Below are positions 43,116-53,067 of a stretch of 64,000 nt of DNA, piece after piece. The translations under genes were made by a program, and so were the position numbers. The stretch is from Bacillota bacterium (lineage in GTDB: Bacteria; Bacillota; Clostridia; Peptostreptococcales; Anaerovoracaceae): NCBI GenBank assembly GCA_030530285.1, contig JAUMVD010000003.1, positions 1-64,000 of the forward strand, in the 5' to 3' direction. Every line of letters starts with the position of its first letter. Position 1 is the stretch's first letter. The notes below the pieces were generated by a model. It was not told where the DNA came from, did not search any database, and saw nothing but the letters and a program-made list of their open reading frames with translations.

Positions 43116-45029
43116 ATGAGCAAAGTAATAGGAATCGATTTAGGAACTACTAACTCCTGCGTGGCTGTACTGGAAGGCGGAGACCCAACAGTCATCACAA
43201 ACGCAGAGGGTATGAGAACTACACCATCCGTTGTCGGATTCGCTAAAAACGGCGAAAGACTGGTAGGCGAAACAGCCAAGAGACAGGCGATCACCAACCC
43301 TGACAGAACCATCGCATCCATCAAGAGACACATGGGCGAGGTCTATGATGTACAGATCGACGGCAAGAAATACACGCCGCAGGACATCAGCGCCATGATC
43401 CTGTCAAAACTTAAGGCTGACGCAGAGAGCTATCTGGGAACTCCGGTTACGGAAGCGGTCATCACAGTACCTGCATACTTCACAGACAGCCAGAAGCAGG
43501 CAACCAAAGACGCCGGCAAGATCGCTGGTCTGGAAGTAAAGAGAATCATCAACGAGCCTACAGCTGCATCACTGGCTTACGGTATCGATAAGGCCGATGA
43601 ATCCCAGAAGATTCTGGTATACGACCTGGGCGGCGGTACATTCGATGTATCCATCCTGGAACTGGGCGGCGGCGTTGTAGAAGTACTGGCGACCAACGGC
43701 GATACGAAGCTGGGCGGAGACGACTTCGATGACTGCCTGCTGAACTTCATGGCGGACAGCTTCTCACAGGAAAACGGCGTTGATCTGAGAAAAGACAAGA
43801 TGGCGATGCAGAGACTGAAGGAAGCTGCAGAAAAGGCTAAGAAAGAGCTCTCCAGCGCACAGACAACGAACATCAATCTGCCGTTCATCACAGTCAATGA
43901 GAATGGTCCTCTGCACATGAACATGGACATCACCAGAGCCAAGTTCGACCAGCTGACTTCACACCTGGTACAGAGAACCATCGAGCCGATGAAAAAGGCC
44001 ATGGCAGACGCAGGCGTAACCAACAGCGACATCAATAAGGTTATCCTGGTTGGCGGATCCACCAGAATCCCTGCCGTACAGGAAGCGGTTAAGAACGTTA
44101 CCGGCAAAGAGCCGTTCAAGGGCATCAACCCTGATGAATGCGTAGCGATCGGTGCAGCCATCCAGGCAGGAATCCTGTCAGGCGACTCAGAAATGGCGAA
44201 CGACATTCTGCTGCTGGACGTAACTCCGCTGTCACTTTCCATCGAGACTCTGGGCGGCGTAGCCACCAAGCTGATCGAAAGAAATACGACGATCCCTACG
44301 AAGAAGAGCCAGATCTTCTCAACTGCTGCGGACAACCAGCCGGCAGTAGATATTCACGTCATGCAGGGTGAGAGAGACATGGCTGCCGGAAACACCACTC
44401 TGGGCAGGTTCCAGCTCACAGGCATTCCGCCTGCACCACGTGGAGTACCGCAGATCGAAGTTACCTTCGATATCGACGCCAATGGTATCGTAAACGTAAG
44501 CGCAAAGGATCTGGGAACAGGCAAGTCACAGAACATCACTATCACTTCCTCAACCAAGCTCAGTGAAGAAGAGATCAACGCGAAGGTCAAGGAAGCGGAA
44601 CAGTTCGCAGAAGAAGATAAGAAGAGAAAAGAAGAAGTAGAGGTCAAGAACCAGGCAGAAACGCTGATCTATGAGACAGAGAAGAACGTCAAAGAACTGG
44701 ATCAGGCTCTCTCAGAAGAAGAAAAGAACGATATCAACGCAGCCAAGGACGCTCTGCAGAGCGCTCTGAACGCAGGCAATATCGATGATATCAAGGCTAA
44801 GACAGAAGAACTCACAGAGAAATTCCACACTATTTCAGCGAAGATGTACCAGCAGGCACAGCAGGCGCAGGGAGCCGCCGGAGCAGGTCCTGACATGAGC
44901 GGCATGGGCGGACAGAATTTCGCCGGCGGTCAGGCAGGTCCTAACATGGGCGGCCAGGCAGGCGGTCCTGCACAGGACGACAACGTAGTCGACGCTGACT
45001 TCGAAGTAGTGGATGACGACGAGAAATAA
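43116..45029 (+). CDS. dnaK: Chaperone protein DnaK (Hsp70)
   Basis: DnaK is the ATP-dependent Hsp70 chaperone. The 637-residue protein opens with [17 protein letters not shown] (about residues 6-22), has [19 protein letters not shown] (about 169-187) and [17 protein letters not shown] (about 310-326) in the ATPase domain, a substrate-binding domain from about 365, a helical lid, and a Gly/Gln-rich C-terminal tail ending in the EVVDDDEK motif that contacts partner proteins. The shorter nucleotide-binding domain, lacking the segment present in E. coli DnaK, is usual for Gram-positives. AGGAGG precedes the ATG. Confidence 0.98.
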   Translation: MSKVIGIDLGTTNSCVAVLEGGDPTVITNAEGMRTTPSVVGFAKNGERLVGETAKRQAITNPDRTIASIKRHMGEVYDVQIDGKKYTPQDISAMILSKLKADAESYLGTPVTEAVITVPAYFTDSQKQATKDAGKIAGLEVKRIINEPTAASLAYGIDKADESQKILVYDLGGGTFDVSILELGGGVVEVLATNGDTKLGGDDFDDCLLNFMADSFSQENGVDLRKDKMAMQRLKEAAEKAKKELSSAQTTNINLPFITVNENGPLHMNMDITRAKFDQLTSHLVQRTIEPMKKAMADAGVTNSDINKVILVGGSTRIPAVQEAVKNVTGKEPFKGINPDECVAIGAAIQAGILSGDSEMANDILLLDVTPLSLSIETLGGVATKLIERNTTIPTKKSQIFSTAADNQPAVDIHVMQGERDMAAGNTTLGRFQLTGIPPAPRGVPQIEVTFDIDANGIVNVSAKDLGTGKSQNITITSSTKLSEEEINAKVKEAEQFAEEDKKRKEEVEVKNQAETLIYETEKNVKELDQALSEEEKNDINAAKDALQSALNAGNIDDIKAKTEELTEKFHTISAKMYQQAQQAQGAAGAGPDMSGMGGQNFAGGQAGPNMGGQAGGPAQDDNVVDADFEVVDDDEK

Positions 45030-45055
45030 AATAAGACGATCAGAGGTTATTAATA

Positions 45056-46213
45056 ATGGCTGATAAACGCGATTATTATGAAGTGTTAGGCCTCCAGAAG
45101 GGCGCGAGTGAGGATGAGATCAAGAAGGCTTTTCGTAAGCTGGCAATGAAATATCATCCGGACAAGAACCCGGGAGATAAAGAGGCCGAAGAAAAATTCA
45201 AGGAAATCAATGAGGCTTATGCGGTGCTTTCGGATCCCGAACAGAAGTCCAAGTATGACCGGTTCGGCCATGCGGGTGTGGATCCGAACAGCTTCGCCGG
45301 CGGATTCGGCGGCGGTGGCTTCGGCGGATTTGAAGATATCTTCGATATGTTCGGAAGCGCTTTCGGCGGCGGTGGTTTCGGCGGCTTTGGTGGCTTCGGC
45401 GGTCAGGGCAGACGCAACAACGGTCCGAGAAAGGGCAACGACATCCAGAAGTCGCTGACCATTGACTTTACGGAAGCGGCTTTTGGGACGAAGAAGCACA
45501 TCAAGCTGACGAAATACGTGAAGTGCAAGACCTGCGGCGGCACGGGAGCAGCTCCCGGCACGTCAAAGAAGTCTTGTCCGAAGTGCGGCGGCACCGGCGA
45601 GATCAGAACGCAGCAGAGAACGCCTCTGGGAACGTTCCAGAGCGTATCACCTTGTCCGGACTGCAACGGCACCGGCGAGATCAACGAGACGCCTTGTTCG
45701 GACTGCGGCGGCACAGGCAGGGTAAGAGATACGGTGAACATCACCGTCAATATCCCGGCAGGTGTGGATACCGATTCCGTCATCCCGATCAGAGGGCAGG
45801 GCGAACCGGGCATCAACGGCGGGCCGGACGGCGATCTGTACATCGTGCTCAATGTAAGGCCTCATAAGCTCTTCGAAAGACGCGGACAGGATCTGTGGCT
45901 TGAGATCCCGATCTCCTTTAACCAGGCAGCTCTGGGAGACGAGATCGTGGTGCCGACCCTCGAAGAGAGAGTATCCTATAAGGTGCCGGCAGGCACCCAG
46001 CCGGGAACGGTGTTCAGGCTCAAGGGCAAAGGCATCAAGAATCTCAGGAACAGCCGCAAGGGTGACCTGTATGTGAAGGTTTCCCTGGAAGTTCCGACGA
46101 AACTCAATAAGAAACAAAAGAAGGCGATCGAAGAGATGGGAGCGACGGTTACAGACGAATGTTACTCCAAGAAGAGCAGTTTCCTGAAGTCGATCAAAGA
46201 GTTCTTCTCATAA
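45056..46213 (+). CDS. dnaJ: Chaperone protein DnaJ (Hsp40)
   Basis: DnaJ delivers substrates to DnaK and stimulates its ATPase. The 385-residue class A protein has the J domain with the HPDKNPGD loop (about residues 34-41), a Gly/Phe-rich region (about 76-125), four zinc-finger repeats [27 protein letters not shown] and CSDCGGTGR (about 155-225), and the two C-terminal beta-barrel domains. It follows dnaK by 26 bases. A terminator follows before prmA. Confidence 0.97.
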   Translation: MADKRDYYEVLGLQKGASEDEIKKAFRKLAMKYHPDKNPGDKEAEEKFKEINEAYAVLSDPEQKSKYDRFGHAGVDPNSFAGGFGGGGFGGFEDIFDMFGSAFGGGGFGGFGGFGGQGRRNNGPRKGNDIQKSLTIDFTEAAFGTKKHIKLTKYVKCKTCGGTGAAPGTSKKSCPKCGGTGEIRTQQRTPLGTFQSVSPCPDCNGTGEINETPCSDCGGTGRVRDTVNITVNIPAGVDTDSVIPIRGQGEPGINGGPDGDLYIVLNVRPHKLFERRGQDLWLEIPISFNQAALGDEIVVPTLEERVSYKVPAGTQPGTVFRLKGKGIKNLRNSRKGDLYVKVSLEVPTKLNKKQKKAIEEMGATVTDECYSKKSSFLKSIKEFFS

Positions 46214-46224
46214 GCAGATTAACA

Positions 46225-46263
46225 GGGGTTGCTGCATTTCATGGGCAGCCCCTTATTTCTTTA
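46225..46263 (+). terminator. Intrinsic terminator after dnaJ
   Basis: GGGGTTGCT (46225-46233) pairs with GGCAGCCCC (46244-46252), including G-U pairs, and is followed by TTATTTCTTT. It probably limits heat-shock transcription into prmA. Confidence 0.7.
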
Positions 46264-46308
46264 TAACGCGCAAACATAGCAGCAAACATACCAGGAAAGC
46301 GAGATACC

Positions 46309-47283
46309 ATGAAATACATTGAATTAAAAGTACACGCCAGTAGACAGGGCATCGAGATGGTTACCGAACTGTTTCTCAAAAACGGCATCGATCAGGTGTC
46401 CATAGACGACCCTGAGGATCTGCAGGATATACTGAACAAAGAACACGAATACGAATGGGACTATATCGACGATAAGGTCAAGGCCAGACCGGACCGTGAG
46501 CCGACCATCTCCGCGTATTTCGAAGACAGCGAGGAGAACAAAGCCATGATCCAGCATCTGAAGCTGGAGATCATGATGCTCAAAGGCAGAGAGCAGTACG
46601 GCGAGTATGGACCGGATGCTGATTTCGGCAGGCTCTACGCGGAGGATATCCCTGTAGATGATGCGGACTGGAAGGACAAATGGAAGGAAAACTTCAAGCC
46701 GGTGAAGGTGACGGACCGCATCGTCGTGAAGCCAACCTGGGAGGAGTATGAAGCAAAGGCCGGAGAACTGATTCTTCAGATTGATCCGGGCATGGCCTTT
46801 GGCACGGGAACGCATGAGACCACCAGCCTTTGCATGAAGCTTCTGGAAAAGTACATGGGCGAGAATGATGCGGTTCTGGATGTAGGCTGCGGATCGGGAA
46901 TCCTGTCCATCGCGGCAGCGCTTCTGGGAAGCCGCAGCGTCCTGGGCATCGAGATCGATGAAGATGCAGTGAAGGTTGCCGGTGAAAATGTGGATCTTAA
47001 CGGCGTTTCGGATTCCGTCAGGGTGCAGCAGGGCGATCTGACCAAAGGCATCGATTTCAAGGCTGATCTCATCGTCGCCAACCTGATGCATCATCTGGTG
47101 ATGGAACTGGCCCGCGACGCCGCAGATCATCTGGCGGACGGGGGAGTGTTCATCTCCTCGGGGATTTTGCTTGAGAAAAAGGAACAGGTGGAGAACGCGG
47201 TCAGGGAAGCCGGATTCGAGATCCTGGAGATACCGGAAGACGGTGAGTGGTGCGCCATCGCGGCGAGAAAGGCCGAAAAATAG
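46309..47283 (+). CDS. prmA: Ribosomal protein L11 methyltransferase
   Basis: PrmA methylates lysines and the N-terminus of ribosomal protein L11 using SAM. The 324-residue protein has the N-terminal substrate-binding domain (about 1-100), a linker with DWKDKWKENFKPVKV (about 125-139), and the Rossmann methyltransferase domain with PGMAFGTGTHETTSLCM (about 161-177) and DVGCGSGILSIAAALLGS (about 193-210). The motif IV region reads ANLMHHLV where most family members have ANI-L/V-A, a small departure. dnaJ-prmA-rsmE is the standard order. Confidence 0.94.
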   Translation: MKYIELKVHASRQGIEMVTELFLKNGIDQVSIDDPEDLQDILNKEHEYEWDYIDDKVKARPDREPTISAYFEDSEENKAMIQHLKLEIMMLKGREQYGEYGPDADFGRLYAEDIPVDDADWKDKWKENFKPVKVTDRIVVKPTWEEYEAKAGELILQIDPGMAFGTGTHETTSLCMKLLEKYMGENDAVLDVGCGSGILSIAAALLGSRSVLGIEIDEDAVKVAGENVDLNGVSDSVRVQQGDLTKGIDFKADLIVANLMHHLVMELARDAADHLADGGVFISSGILLEKKEQVENAVREAGFEILEIPEDGEWCAIAARKAEK

Positions 47284-47292
47284 GACGGAGAT

Positions 47293-48084
47293 ATGAGTAG
47301 ATTTTTCGTAGGACCCGAGAACATCGGACTCAATACAATCGTGATCGATAATAAGGATGACCTTCATCACATGCGCAGAGTTCTGCGTCTTGGGGAAGGG
47401 GACGAAGTGGATGTGTCCGACTCCGTGGAGTGGGAATACCGGGCCAGAATCGTGTCTTTAGAGGACGATGAGGCTCAGCTTGCGATACTGGACAAACAGG
47501 CTTTCGCAGGGGAGCCTTCCGTTCAGGTGACCCTCTTTCAGGGGATCCCCAAGCAGGGCAAGATGGAAACCATCATTCAGAAGTGCGTGGAACTGGGGGT
47601 CCATGAGATCGTTCCGGTATTCATGGACAGGACGGTGGTGAAAGACAAAGGCAATTTCGGCAAAAAAATAGACCGCTGGAATAAGGTCTCACAAGAGGCG
47701 GTCAAGCAGTGCAGGCGCGGGATCATCCCGCAGGTGCGCGAAGCCGTAAGCATGAAGGAAGTGCTTCGTGACAGTGATCACAGCGGCAGACCGGACCTGT
47801 TCGAGGACTTCGATCTGGTGCTGTTTCCTTATGAAAACGAAAAGGGAACGACCATCAAGGACGCGCTTCTCACCGCGGCGAATCCCATGTATCAGGAAAT
47901 CACCGGAAACGCACTGGAGCGTGTCGCCGTGATCATCGGGCCGGAAGGCGGGTTTTCAGACGCGGAGGCAAAGGCCATCGTCGCAGGCGGCGGTGAATCC
48001 GTCTCCCTGGGGAAGACCATACTCAGAACCGAGACCGCCGGTATGGCAACCCTTGCCATGATCATGTACGAGCTGGAACTCTAA
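47293..48084 (+). CDS. rsmE: 16S rRNA (uracil(1498)-N3)-methyltransferase
   Basis: RsmE methylates U1498 in helix 44 of 16S rRNA near the decoding site. The 263-residue SPOUT protein has an N-terminal PUA-like domain with HHMRRVLRLGEGDEVDV (about residues 24-40) and the trefoil-knot domain with IIGPEGGFSDAEAKAI (about 215-230) and LGKTILRTETA (about 239-249), the SAM-binding knot. It starts 9 bases after prmA. In many Bacillota mtaB follows directly; here about 5 kb of accessory genes intervene. Confidence 0.95.
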   Translation: MSRFFVGPENIGLNTIVIDNKDDLHHMRRVLRLGEGDEVDVSDSVEWEYRARIVSLEDDEAQLAILDKQAFAGEPSVQVTLFQGIPKQGKMETIIQKCVELGVHEIVPVFMDRTVVKDKGNFGKKIDRWNKVSQEAVKQCRRGIIPQVREAVSMKEVLRDSDHSGRPDLFEDFDLVLFPYENEKGTTIKDALLTAANPMYQEITGNALERVAVIIGPEGGFSDAEAKAIVAGGGESVSLGKTILRTETAGMATLAMIMYELEL

Positions 48085-48086
48085 GA

Positions 48087-48103
48087 CGGGGAGCTATCTC
48101 CCG
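48087..48103. terminator. Short hairpin between convergent genes
   Basis: ACGGGGAG faces CTCCCGT with a small loop and one bulge, in the 9-base gap and adjoining stop region between rsmE and the convergent small membrane-protein gene. It has no T run, so its efficiency as a terminator is doubtful. Confidence 0.3.
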
Positions 48104-48279
48104 TGACGTCTCTGGGAAACGAATGCCCAGACGACGATAATGCCGCCCAGAACGAACAGAACCACCGCTTTGTTAGGCGGGACAGTGGCCATCATCCCCA
48201 TGCCGACGATCAGCCCGAAAATAAGAACACATATGCCAAGTACGCCGCATATGATATTAACAACAGTATGAATATTCAT
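48094..48279 (-). CDS. Small membrane protein (61 residues)
   Basis: A 61-residue protein with two predicted membrane segments (about residues 7-30 and 37-54) and a basic tail QRRHGR. On the minus strand an AAAGGAG site lies about 10 bases before the ATG, and a possible promoter (TTGATT, 16 bases, TACACT) lies further upstream. I recognise no family. It converges on rsmE. Its codon-like pattern and site support a real gene, but there is no homology evidence. Confidence 0.55.
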   Translation of the reverse strand: MNIHTVVNIICGVLGICVLIFGLIVGMGMMATVPPNKAVVLFVLGGIIVVWAFVSQRRHGR

Positions 48280-48399
48280 CGCTTATCAACTCCTTTTGAT
48301 GATACATCAAGTGTACCACAAGTATGACTTGAATCAAAACGGAATCCGAACTGTGGTCGATATTCATATTTTTTTATATAAAATAAGGAAGATGATATA

Positions 48400-48428
48400 T
48401 TGAATGCAGGTTTTTCGGGTGATACTAT
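48400..48428 (+). promoter_or_regulatory. Candidate promoter of the permease gene
   Basis: TTGAAT (48400-48405) and TACTAT (48423-48428) are separated by 17 bases, with the permease start 56 bases downstream. The surrounding 100 bases are very A+T rich. Confidence 0.5.
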
Positions 48429-48483
48429 TAAATTGTCAGAAATTATTATCAATTTATATCAGGAAGAAAAAGGAGGAGGAAAG

Positions 48484-49845
48484 ATGAACGAATTGCAAAA
48501 TCAGGGCGAACTGAAAAAAACCTTGAGTTTACCTCTTTTGATCGGTTTCGGACTTGCGTATCTGGCGCCGACAGTCGTATTCAATTACTATGGTATCTGG
48601 TCCGCAGACTCCGGGACCGGCGGTCATTATCCGCTGGCTCTGCTGATCACCACCGTTCTCATGACGTTTACGGCATACAGCTATACGAGAATGGTAAAGG
48701 AATACCCTGCAGCAGGATCGGCTTATGTTTATGTCAATAAATCCGTGCAGCCGCATCTGGGATTTTTGACAGGATGGGTCATGCTTCTGGACTATCTGCT
48801 TCTGCCGATGGTCTGCTACCTGTTGATCGGTATTTATGTCAACGAGTATCTGCCGGCTCTGCCTGTATGGGTGATCGTCGTAGGGTGCGCGGCGCTGGGA
48901 GCCATATTCAATATCATTGGCGTCAAGACTGCGTCTATTGTTGATTCCATCATCATCGCGGCGCAGCTCATATTCACAGCCGTGACCATCGTGCTCTGCG
49001 TCATGTACGTATGCGGGACGGACGGTCTGTCCATACTCAGTGCCAGAGCCATCGTCAATCCGGAAACCTTTGATACGACGGCGGTTCTGAACGCTGCTGC
49101 GATACTGTGCGTTTCCTTCGTCGGATTCGACGCGGTAACCACCATGGCAGAGGAAACCAAAAATCCGGACAAGGTCATGACACCGGCCATCATGGGCGTT
49201 TGCATCGGTGCCGGCATCATGTTCTTTATCACAGCTTACGCGCTGAATATCGCATGGCCTGATGCCCATACGTTGATCCAGGATCCGGACGTCGGTATTT
49301 ATGAATTCTATCCTGCCATCGGTTACGGATGGGCGGCTGACGTATTCTTCGTCGTGGATGAATTCGCTTCATTCGTATGCGCCATGGCCGGTCTGGGCGC
49401 GGTATCGAGAATCCTTCTTGGAATGGGCCGCGACAATATACTGCCGAAGAGCTTCTTTGGATCCGTATCTAAGAAATTCAACACACCGGTCAAGAACATT
49501 CTGCTGGTATCCGTAATCGGATGCACAGGCATCTTCTACGCTGACAACCTCATCGGAGCCGCTGAGCTGGTATCCTTCGGATGCATCCTCGGATTCATCA
49601 TGGTAAACCTCTCAGTTATCCTGCACTTCTACAAGAAGAAGGGACTCAGACAGGGCGCGAAGAACAAGATCATGTACCTGATCGCCCCGGGAATCGGCGC
49701 GGTCGTACTGGCAATCGCATTTATCTTCGTCGGCAAGGGCGCCAAGATTCTGGGATGCATTTGGCTGGCCATCGGGCTCGTATACCTGGCCATCAAGACC
49801 AAAGGCTTCAGAGAACTGCCGCCTGAAATGACGTTTGAAGAATAG
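48484..49845 (+). CDS. APC-family amino acid permease
   Basis: A 453-residue secondary transporter of the amino acid-polyamine-organocation superfamily with about twelve membrane segments. Features are LPLLIGFGLAYLAPTVVFNY at the first helix, FVGFDAVTTMAEETKNPDK (about residues 212-230), the conserved sixth-helix region, and SRILLGMGRDNILPKSFFG (about 314-332). I chose ATG 48484 because AGGAGGAGG precedes it; the frame is open further upstream without such a site. It heads a unit with an AraC regulator, a GyrI-like protein and an amidohydrolase, so its substrate may be an amino acid amide or similar; that is inference. Confidence 0.88.
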   Translation: MNELQNQGELKKTLSLPLLIGFGLAYLAPTVVFNYYGIWSADSGTGGHYPLALLITTVLMTFTAYSYTRMVKEYPAAGSAYVYVNKSVQPHLGFLTGWVMLLDYLLLPMVCYLLIGIYVNEYLPALPVWVIVVGCAALGAIFNIIGVKTASIVDSIIIAAQLIFTAVTIVLCVMYVCGTDGLSILSARAIVNPETFDTTAVLNAAAILCVSFVGFDAVTTMAEETKNPDKVMTPAIMGVCIGAGIMFFITAYALNIAWPDAHTLIQDPDVGIYEFYPAIGYGWAADVFFVVDEFASFVCAMAGLGAVSRILLGMGRDNILPKSFFGSVSKKFNTPVKNILLVSVIGCTGIFYADNLIGAAELVSFGCILGFIMVNLSVILHFYKKKGLRQGAKNKIMYLIAPGIGAVVLAIAFIFVGKGAKILGCIWLAIGLVYLAIKTKGFRELPPEMTFEE

Positions 49846-49856
49846 TAATAAAAATC

Positions 49857-50810
49857 ATGACAGCTGAAACGATCAATTGGATTCCGAACACCCCGCTGGG
49901 CGTGAACCTGCGGCGGATCACCTTCGTCGCGCCTCACGCTCACGAGAATATGATCGAAATCACCATGTGCCTTGAGGGCAGCATAACCTTTGACTACTGT
50001 TTCGAGGAGTTCCGGCTCCGGGAAGGCGAATTTATACTGGTAGACAGGGATACGCACTATATGCACAGCGGTGAGAACGCTTTGTGCGCCTCTTTTTACC
50101 TTGATTTGACGAAAATGCCCAAGCGGTTCGGGAATGCTGCAGACCTTATGTTCGTATGCGAGGGAACAGCCGAGAGCACGGTTCCGTATAATACCAGAGC
50201 GCACAAGCGCCTCAAGGGCATGTTGATCGCGGTGCTGGACTATATGCTCAAAGCCGACGCCGATGATCCGGAATTCGAGGCGGATATTTCCCGGGCGGCG
50301 GTCAGCATTATGGAACAGGTCTATTACCGGTTTGACTACACCAGCTGGAAGAACCCCGGTCGCGAGTTCTCCGAGAAGACTGTGGCCAAAGTCAGGGATG
50401 TTGTCACGTATCTGTTCAGACATTATACGGAGAGGATCACGCTGCAGATGCTGGCTGACCACATCGGGATGTCAAAGGGTTACATGAGCAATTTGTTGTC
50501 CCAGCACGCGATAGGATTTGAACCATGTCTTTCATACATCAGATCGTGGCACGCGGAGAGACTGCTTCTGACAACGGACATGAGTATCGCGGAGATATCG
50601 GAAGACAGCGGCTTTTCTGCTGTCAAGTACATGTACAGTGCATTCAATTACTGGTATCACTGTACACCGGGAGAATATCGTCTCAAGTACCTCAAGGAGA
50701 TGAAAAAGCCGGACGATTTGTCAGAAGTGAGTATCGATGAAGCTGAGGAACAGGTCATAAAACTTACCAACGAACAATTGATTTTGATGTACATCAAAGG
50801 AGACGAATGA
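49857..50810 (+). CDS. AraC-family transcription regulator
   Basis: A 317-residue regulator. The N-terminal half resembles a cupin-like sensor (HAHENMIEITMCLEGSITFD, about residues 27-46, and LREGEFILVDRDTHYMHSGE). The C-terminal double helix-turn-helix lies at about 195-285, with LQMLADHIGMSKGYMSNLL and IAEISEDSGFSAVKYMYSAF. Both recognition regions look intact. There is no strong ribosome binding site; the gene starts 11 bases after the permease and overlaps the next gene by four bases. It probably controls this cluster in response to the transported compound. Confidence 0.88.
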   Translation: MTAETINWIPNTPLGVNLRRITFVAPHAHENMIEITMCLEGSITFDYCFEEFRLREGEFILVDRDTHYMHSGENALCASFYLDLTKMPKRFGNAADLMFVCEGTAESTVPYNTRAHKRLKGMLIAVLDYMLKADADDPEFEADISRAAVSIMEQVYYRFDYTSWKNPGREFSEKTVAKVRDVVTYLFRHYTERITLQMLADHIGMSKGYMSNLLSQHAIGFEPCLSYIRSWHAERLLLTTDMSIAEISEDSGFSAVKYMYSAFNYWYHCTPGEYRLKYLKEMKKPDDLSEVSIDEAEEQVIKLTNEQLILMYIKGDE

Positions 50811-51304
50811 TGAAACTGGAAATACGCGAAATACCCGAGCATTTCGCATACACCGCAGAGTATATCGTGGACAGCTATAACGATTTCTTTGACGTGGAGA
50901 CGGGGGTCAACAGCCTGCAGGATCTGGAAGATCTGATGCATGCGGAGAATCCCGGCGTAGTCGTCCCGGAGATTCCCGATGACTATAACTATTTCGTTCA
51001 CCCTCAGGGCGTGGTGCCGGAGGGTAAAATGCAGCTGTCGTATTACGACATGGTGGATCGCAAAGGCATCGATAATGCCGAGGGCAAATACCGTTTCGTC
51101 ACGGTGCCTGCAGTCAAAGCAGCCGTGATTCCGTGGCAGGGAGCCAATACGACGGTTCCCGAAGGCATCGCGAAAGCCTTTGCAATAATCAAAGACGCAG
51201 GACTTGAGATCGCGGGCGATACGCGCGTCAGCGCCATACACGGCCCGTGGGACAGAGAGGACGAAAACGAATACCTGGTGGAGATCCAGGTGCCGGTAAA
51301 ATAG
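50807..51304 (+). CDS. GyrI-like effector-binding domain protein
   Basis: A 165-residue stand-alone small-molecule-binding domain of the GyrI/BmrR effector type. Signs are the opening LEIREIPEHFAYTAEYIV, KYRFVTVPAVKAAVIPWQGA (about residues 99-118) and the closing EYLVEIQVPV. There is no DNA-binding domain. Some relatives hydrolyse small electrophiles; others bind ligands for partner regulators. Its four-base overlap with the AraC-family gene suggests a joint sensory role, which is inference. Confidence 0.72.
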   Translation: MMKLEIREIPEHFAYTAEYIVDSYNDFFDVETGVNSLQDLEDLMHAENPGVVVPEIPDDYNYFVHPQGVVPEGKMQLSYYDMVDRKGIDNAEGKYRFVTVPAVKAAVIPWQGANTTVPEGIAKAFAIIKDAGLEIAGDTRVSAIHGPWDREDENEYLVEIQVPVK

Positions 51305-51329
51305 AAAGACCATAGGACAGGAGGTGTTT

Positions 51330-53045
51330 ATGGCAATCGATAAAATACTGATCAACGGACGATTTTACACAGAAAACCCGGAAAAGCCGTGGGCGGAAGC
51401 CGTCGCCATCGAGGGCAGAGATTTCGCGTATGTAGGCGATAACGAAGGCGCAAAGGCTTTGGCCGCAGAAGGCACGGAGATCGTCGATCTGAAGGGAAAG
51501 ACGGTTATCCCGGGACTGCTGGACGGGCATACACATCCGGCCACCGTATCCAAGACCTACTGGTTTGTCAGAGGTCCACTGACGCAGGATAAGGATGAAC
51601 TCCTGGCGAATATCAAAAAATACGCTGAAATGTACCCTAAAGAAGTTAAGCCGTATTTCTATTATGAGAGCTATTTCACCGAGACCTTCGGACCGGAGGG
51701 CCCTCGCAAGGAGCTGCTGGATGAGATCATCAGCGACAGACCGGCCCGTATCCAGGACTTCGGAGATCACGCCTGCTGGTATAACTCCGTCGCGCTGGAC
51801 ATGCTGACCGGTGAGGACGGCAAGCCGCACAGCAACAGCCCGATCGGTGAGCCGGAGTTCAAGCAGGATGAAAACGGTGAATATACCGGCTGGTGTTTAG
51901 AGTCTGTCGTCGAAGGGGACAGAGGCATATTCGAGAAGATCGGCTGGGAGCCGGAGACCGTCATGAATGATGAGATGTCGAAGCCTTTGTTCGATTACTT
52001 CAGGCAGTTCGGCATCATGTGCATGATGGACGGGTTCACAGAGGGCGAAGAAAACCTCAAGTATATCTATGACCTGGATCAGGCCGGAAAGCTGGGAATG
52101 TACTATGAGGCCTCATCGATTTTAGGTGAAGTGAAGGATCTGGAAGAGTCCATCGCCACCCTCAGATATTGGCAGGAGAAGTATACGACAGATCACATCA
52201 GATGCAATACCATCAAGTTTTTCATAGACGGCACCAATGAGATGGGCGACTGTCTGAGCACGGAACCGTTCCATAATGATCCGACGGGAACCAACTGCGG
52301 AGCGGCCTACGCCACGATGGAAGAAATCAGAGACGTTCTGGTCAGACTCAATCAGGAGAAGATAGACTTCCACGTTCATACCATATGCGACGGGGCTTTC
52401 AGGCTCATGTGCGACGCGGTAGAGGAAGCCCAAAAGATCTGCGGTGATGACTGGTGCATCAAGGTTTGTCTGGCTCACTGCGAGATCATACATCCTGATG
52501 ATATCCATAGAGTCAGAGAACTGGGCATTTACATCGACTACTCCACCCACTGGGCAGGCGGATACTTCGGCGAAGGCGCCATCCCGTTCCTGGGACAGGA
52601 AAGGTGGAACACCATGCACGCCTTCCACAAGGTGATAGCCGACGGCGGCAAGGTAGGTTTCTCCAGCGATGTCTTCAGCTATCAGGAAGCGGTCAGAGCC
52701 AACCCTATGATCGGCATGCAGGTCGCCATGACCAGAGTTGACCCGTGGGTTCCGCTGGATCCGGAGAAATATCCGGGCAGCGTCAGGCCTCCTGTTGAGG
52801 CGAAGCTGTCGGTTGAGCAATTGATTCACGGATATACGGTAATTAATGCCGAAAGAATGCGACTTGATGATATAATGGGATCGATCGAAACAGGCAAGAG
52901 AGCAAATCTTGTGGTATTCGATGAGGATATATTCGAGTGCGCCCATAAGACTCCGGAGAAGTTCAGCCAGATCGCACCGTACTGCACATACTTCGAAGGC
53001 GAGGAAAGACACATCGTCAGTGAGCTGAAGGCGGACAAAAGATAA
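51330..53045 (+). CDS. YtcJ-like metal-dependent amidohydrolase
   Basis: A 571-residue enzyme of the amidohydrolase 3 (YtcJ) group, which hydrolyses amides such as N-substituted formamides or amino acid derivatives in different relatives. Visible are the N-terminal sandwich domain, the metal motif VIPGLLDGHTHP (about residues 56-67), IDFHVHTICDGAFRLMCDAV (about 347-366), CLAHCEIIHPDD (about 382-393), FSSDVFSYQE (about 443-452) and the closing GKRANLVVFDEDIFE (about 518-532). I chose ATG 51330, as AGGAGG ends 5 bases upstream. It is last in the permease cluster and probably degrades the imported compound. Confidence 0.87.
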   Translation: MAIDKILINGRFYTENPEKPWAEAVAIEGRDFAYVGDNEGAKALAAEGTEIVDLKGKTVIPGLLDGHTHPATVSKTYWFVRGPLTQDKDELLANIKKYAEMYPKEVKPYFYYESYFTETFGPEGPRKELLDEIISDRPARIQDFGDHACWYNSVALDMLTGEDGKPHSNSPIGEPEFKQDENGEYTGWCLESVVEGDRGIFEKIGWEPETVMNDEMSKPLFDYFRQFGIMCMMDGFTEGEENLKYIYDLDQAGKLGMYYEASSILGEVKDLEESIATLRYWQEKYTTDHIRCNTIKFFIDGTNEMGDCLSTEPFHNDPTGTNCGAAYATMEEIRDVLVRLNQEKIDFHVHTICDGAFRLMCDAVEEAQKICGDDWCIKVCLAHCEIIHPDDIHRVRELGIYIDYSTHWAGGYFGEGAIPFLGQERWNTMHAFHKVIADGGKVGFSSDVFSYQEAVRANPMIGMQVAMTRVDPWVPLDPEKYPGSVRPPVEAKLSVEQLIHGYTVINAERMRLDDIMGSIETGKRANLVVFDEDIFECAHKTPEKFSQIAPYCTYFEGEERHIVSELKADKR

Positions 53046-53067
53046 CTACAGATAGGAATGGAATTAG

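Noticed and set aside
52868-52880. TATAAT inside the amidohydrolase gene
   Set aside because: It lies within coding sequence (GATGATATAATGGG) with no downstream gene at a useful distance.
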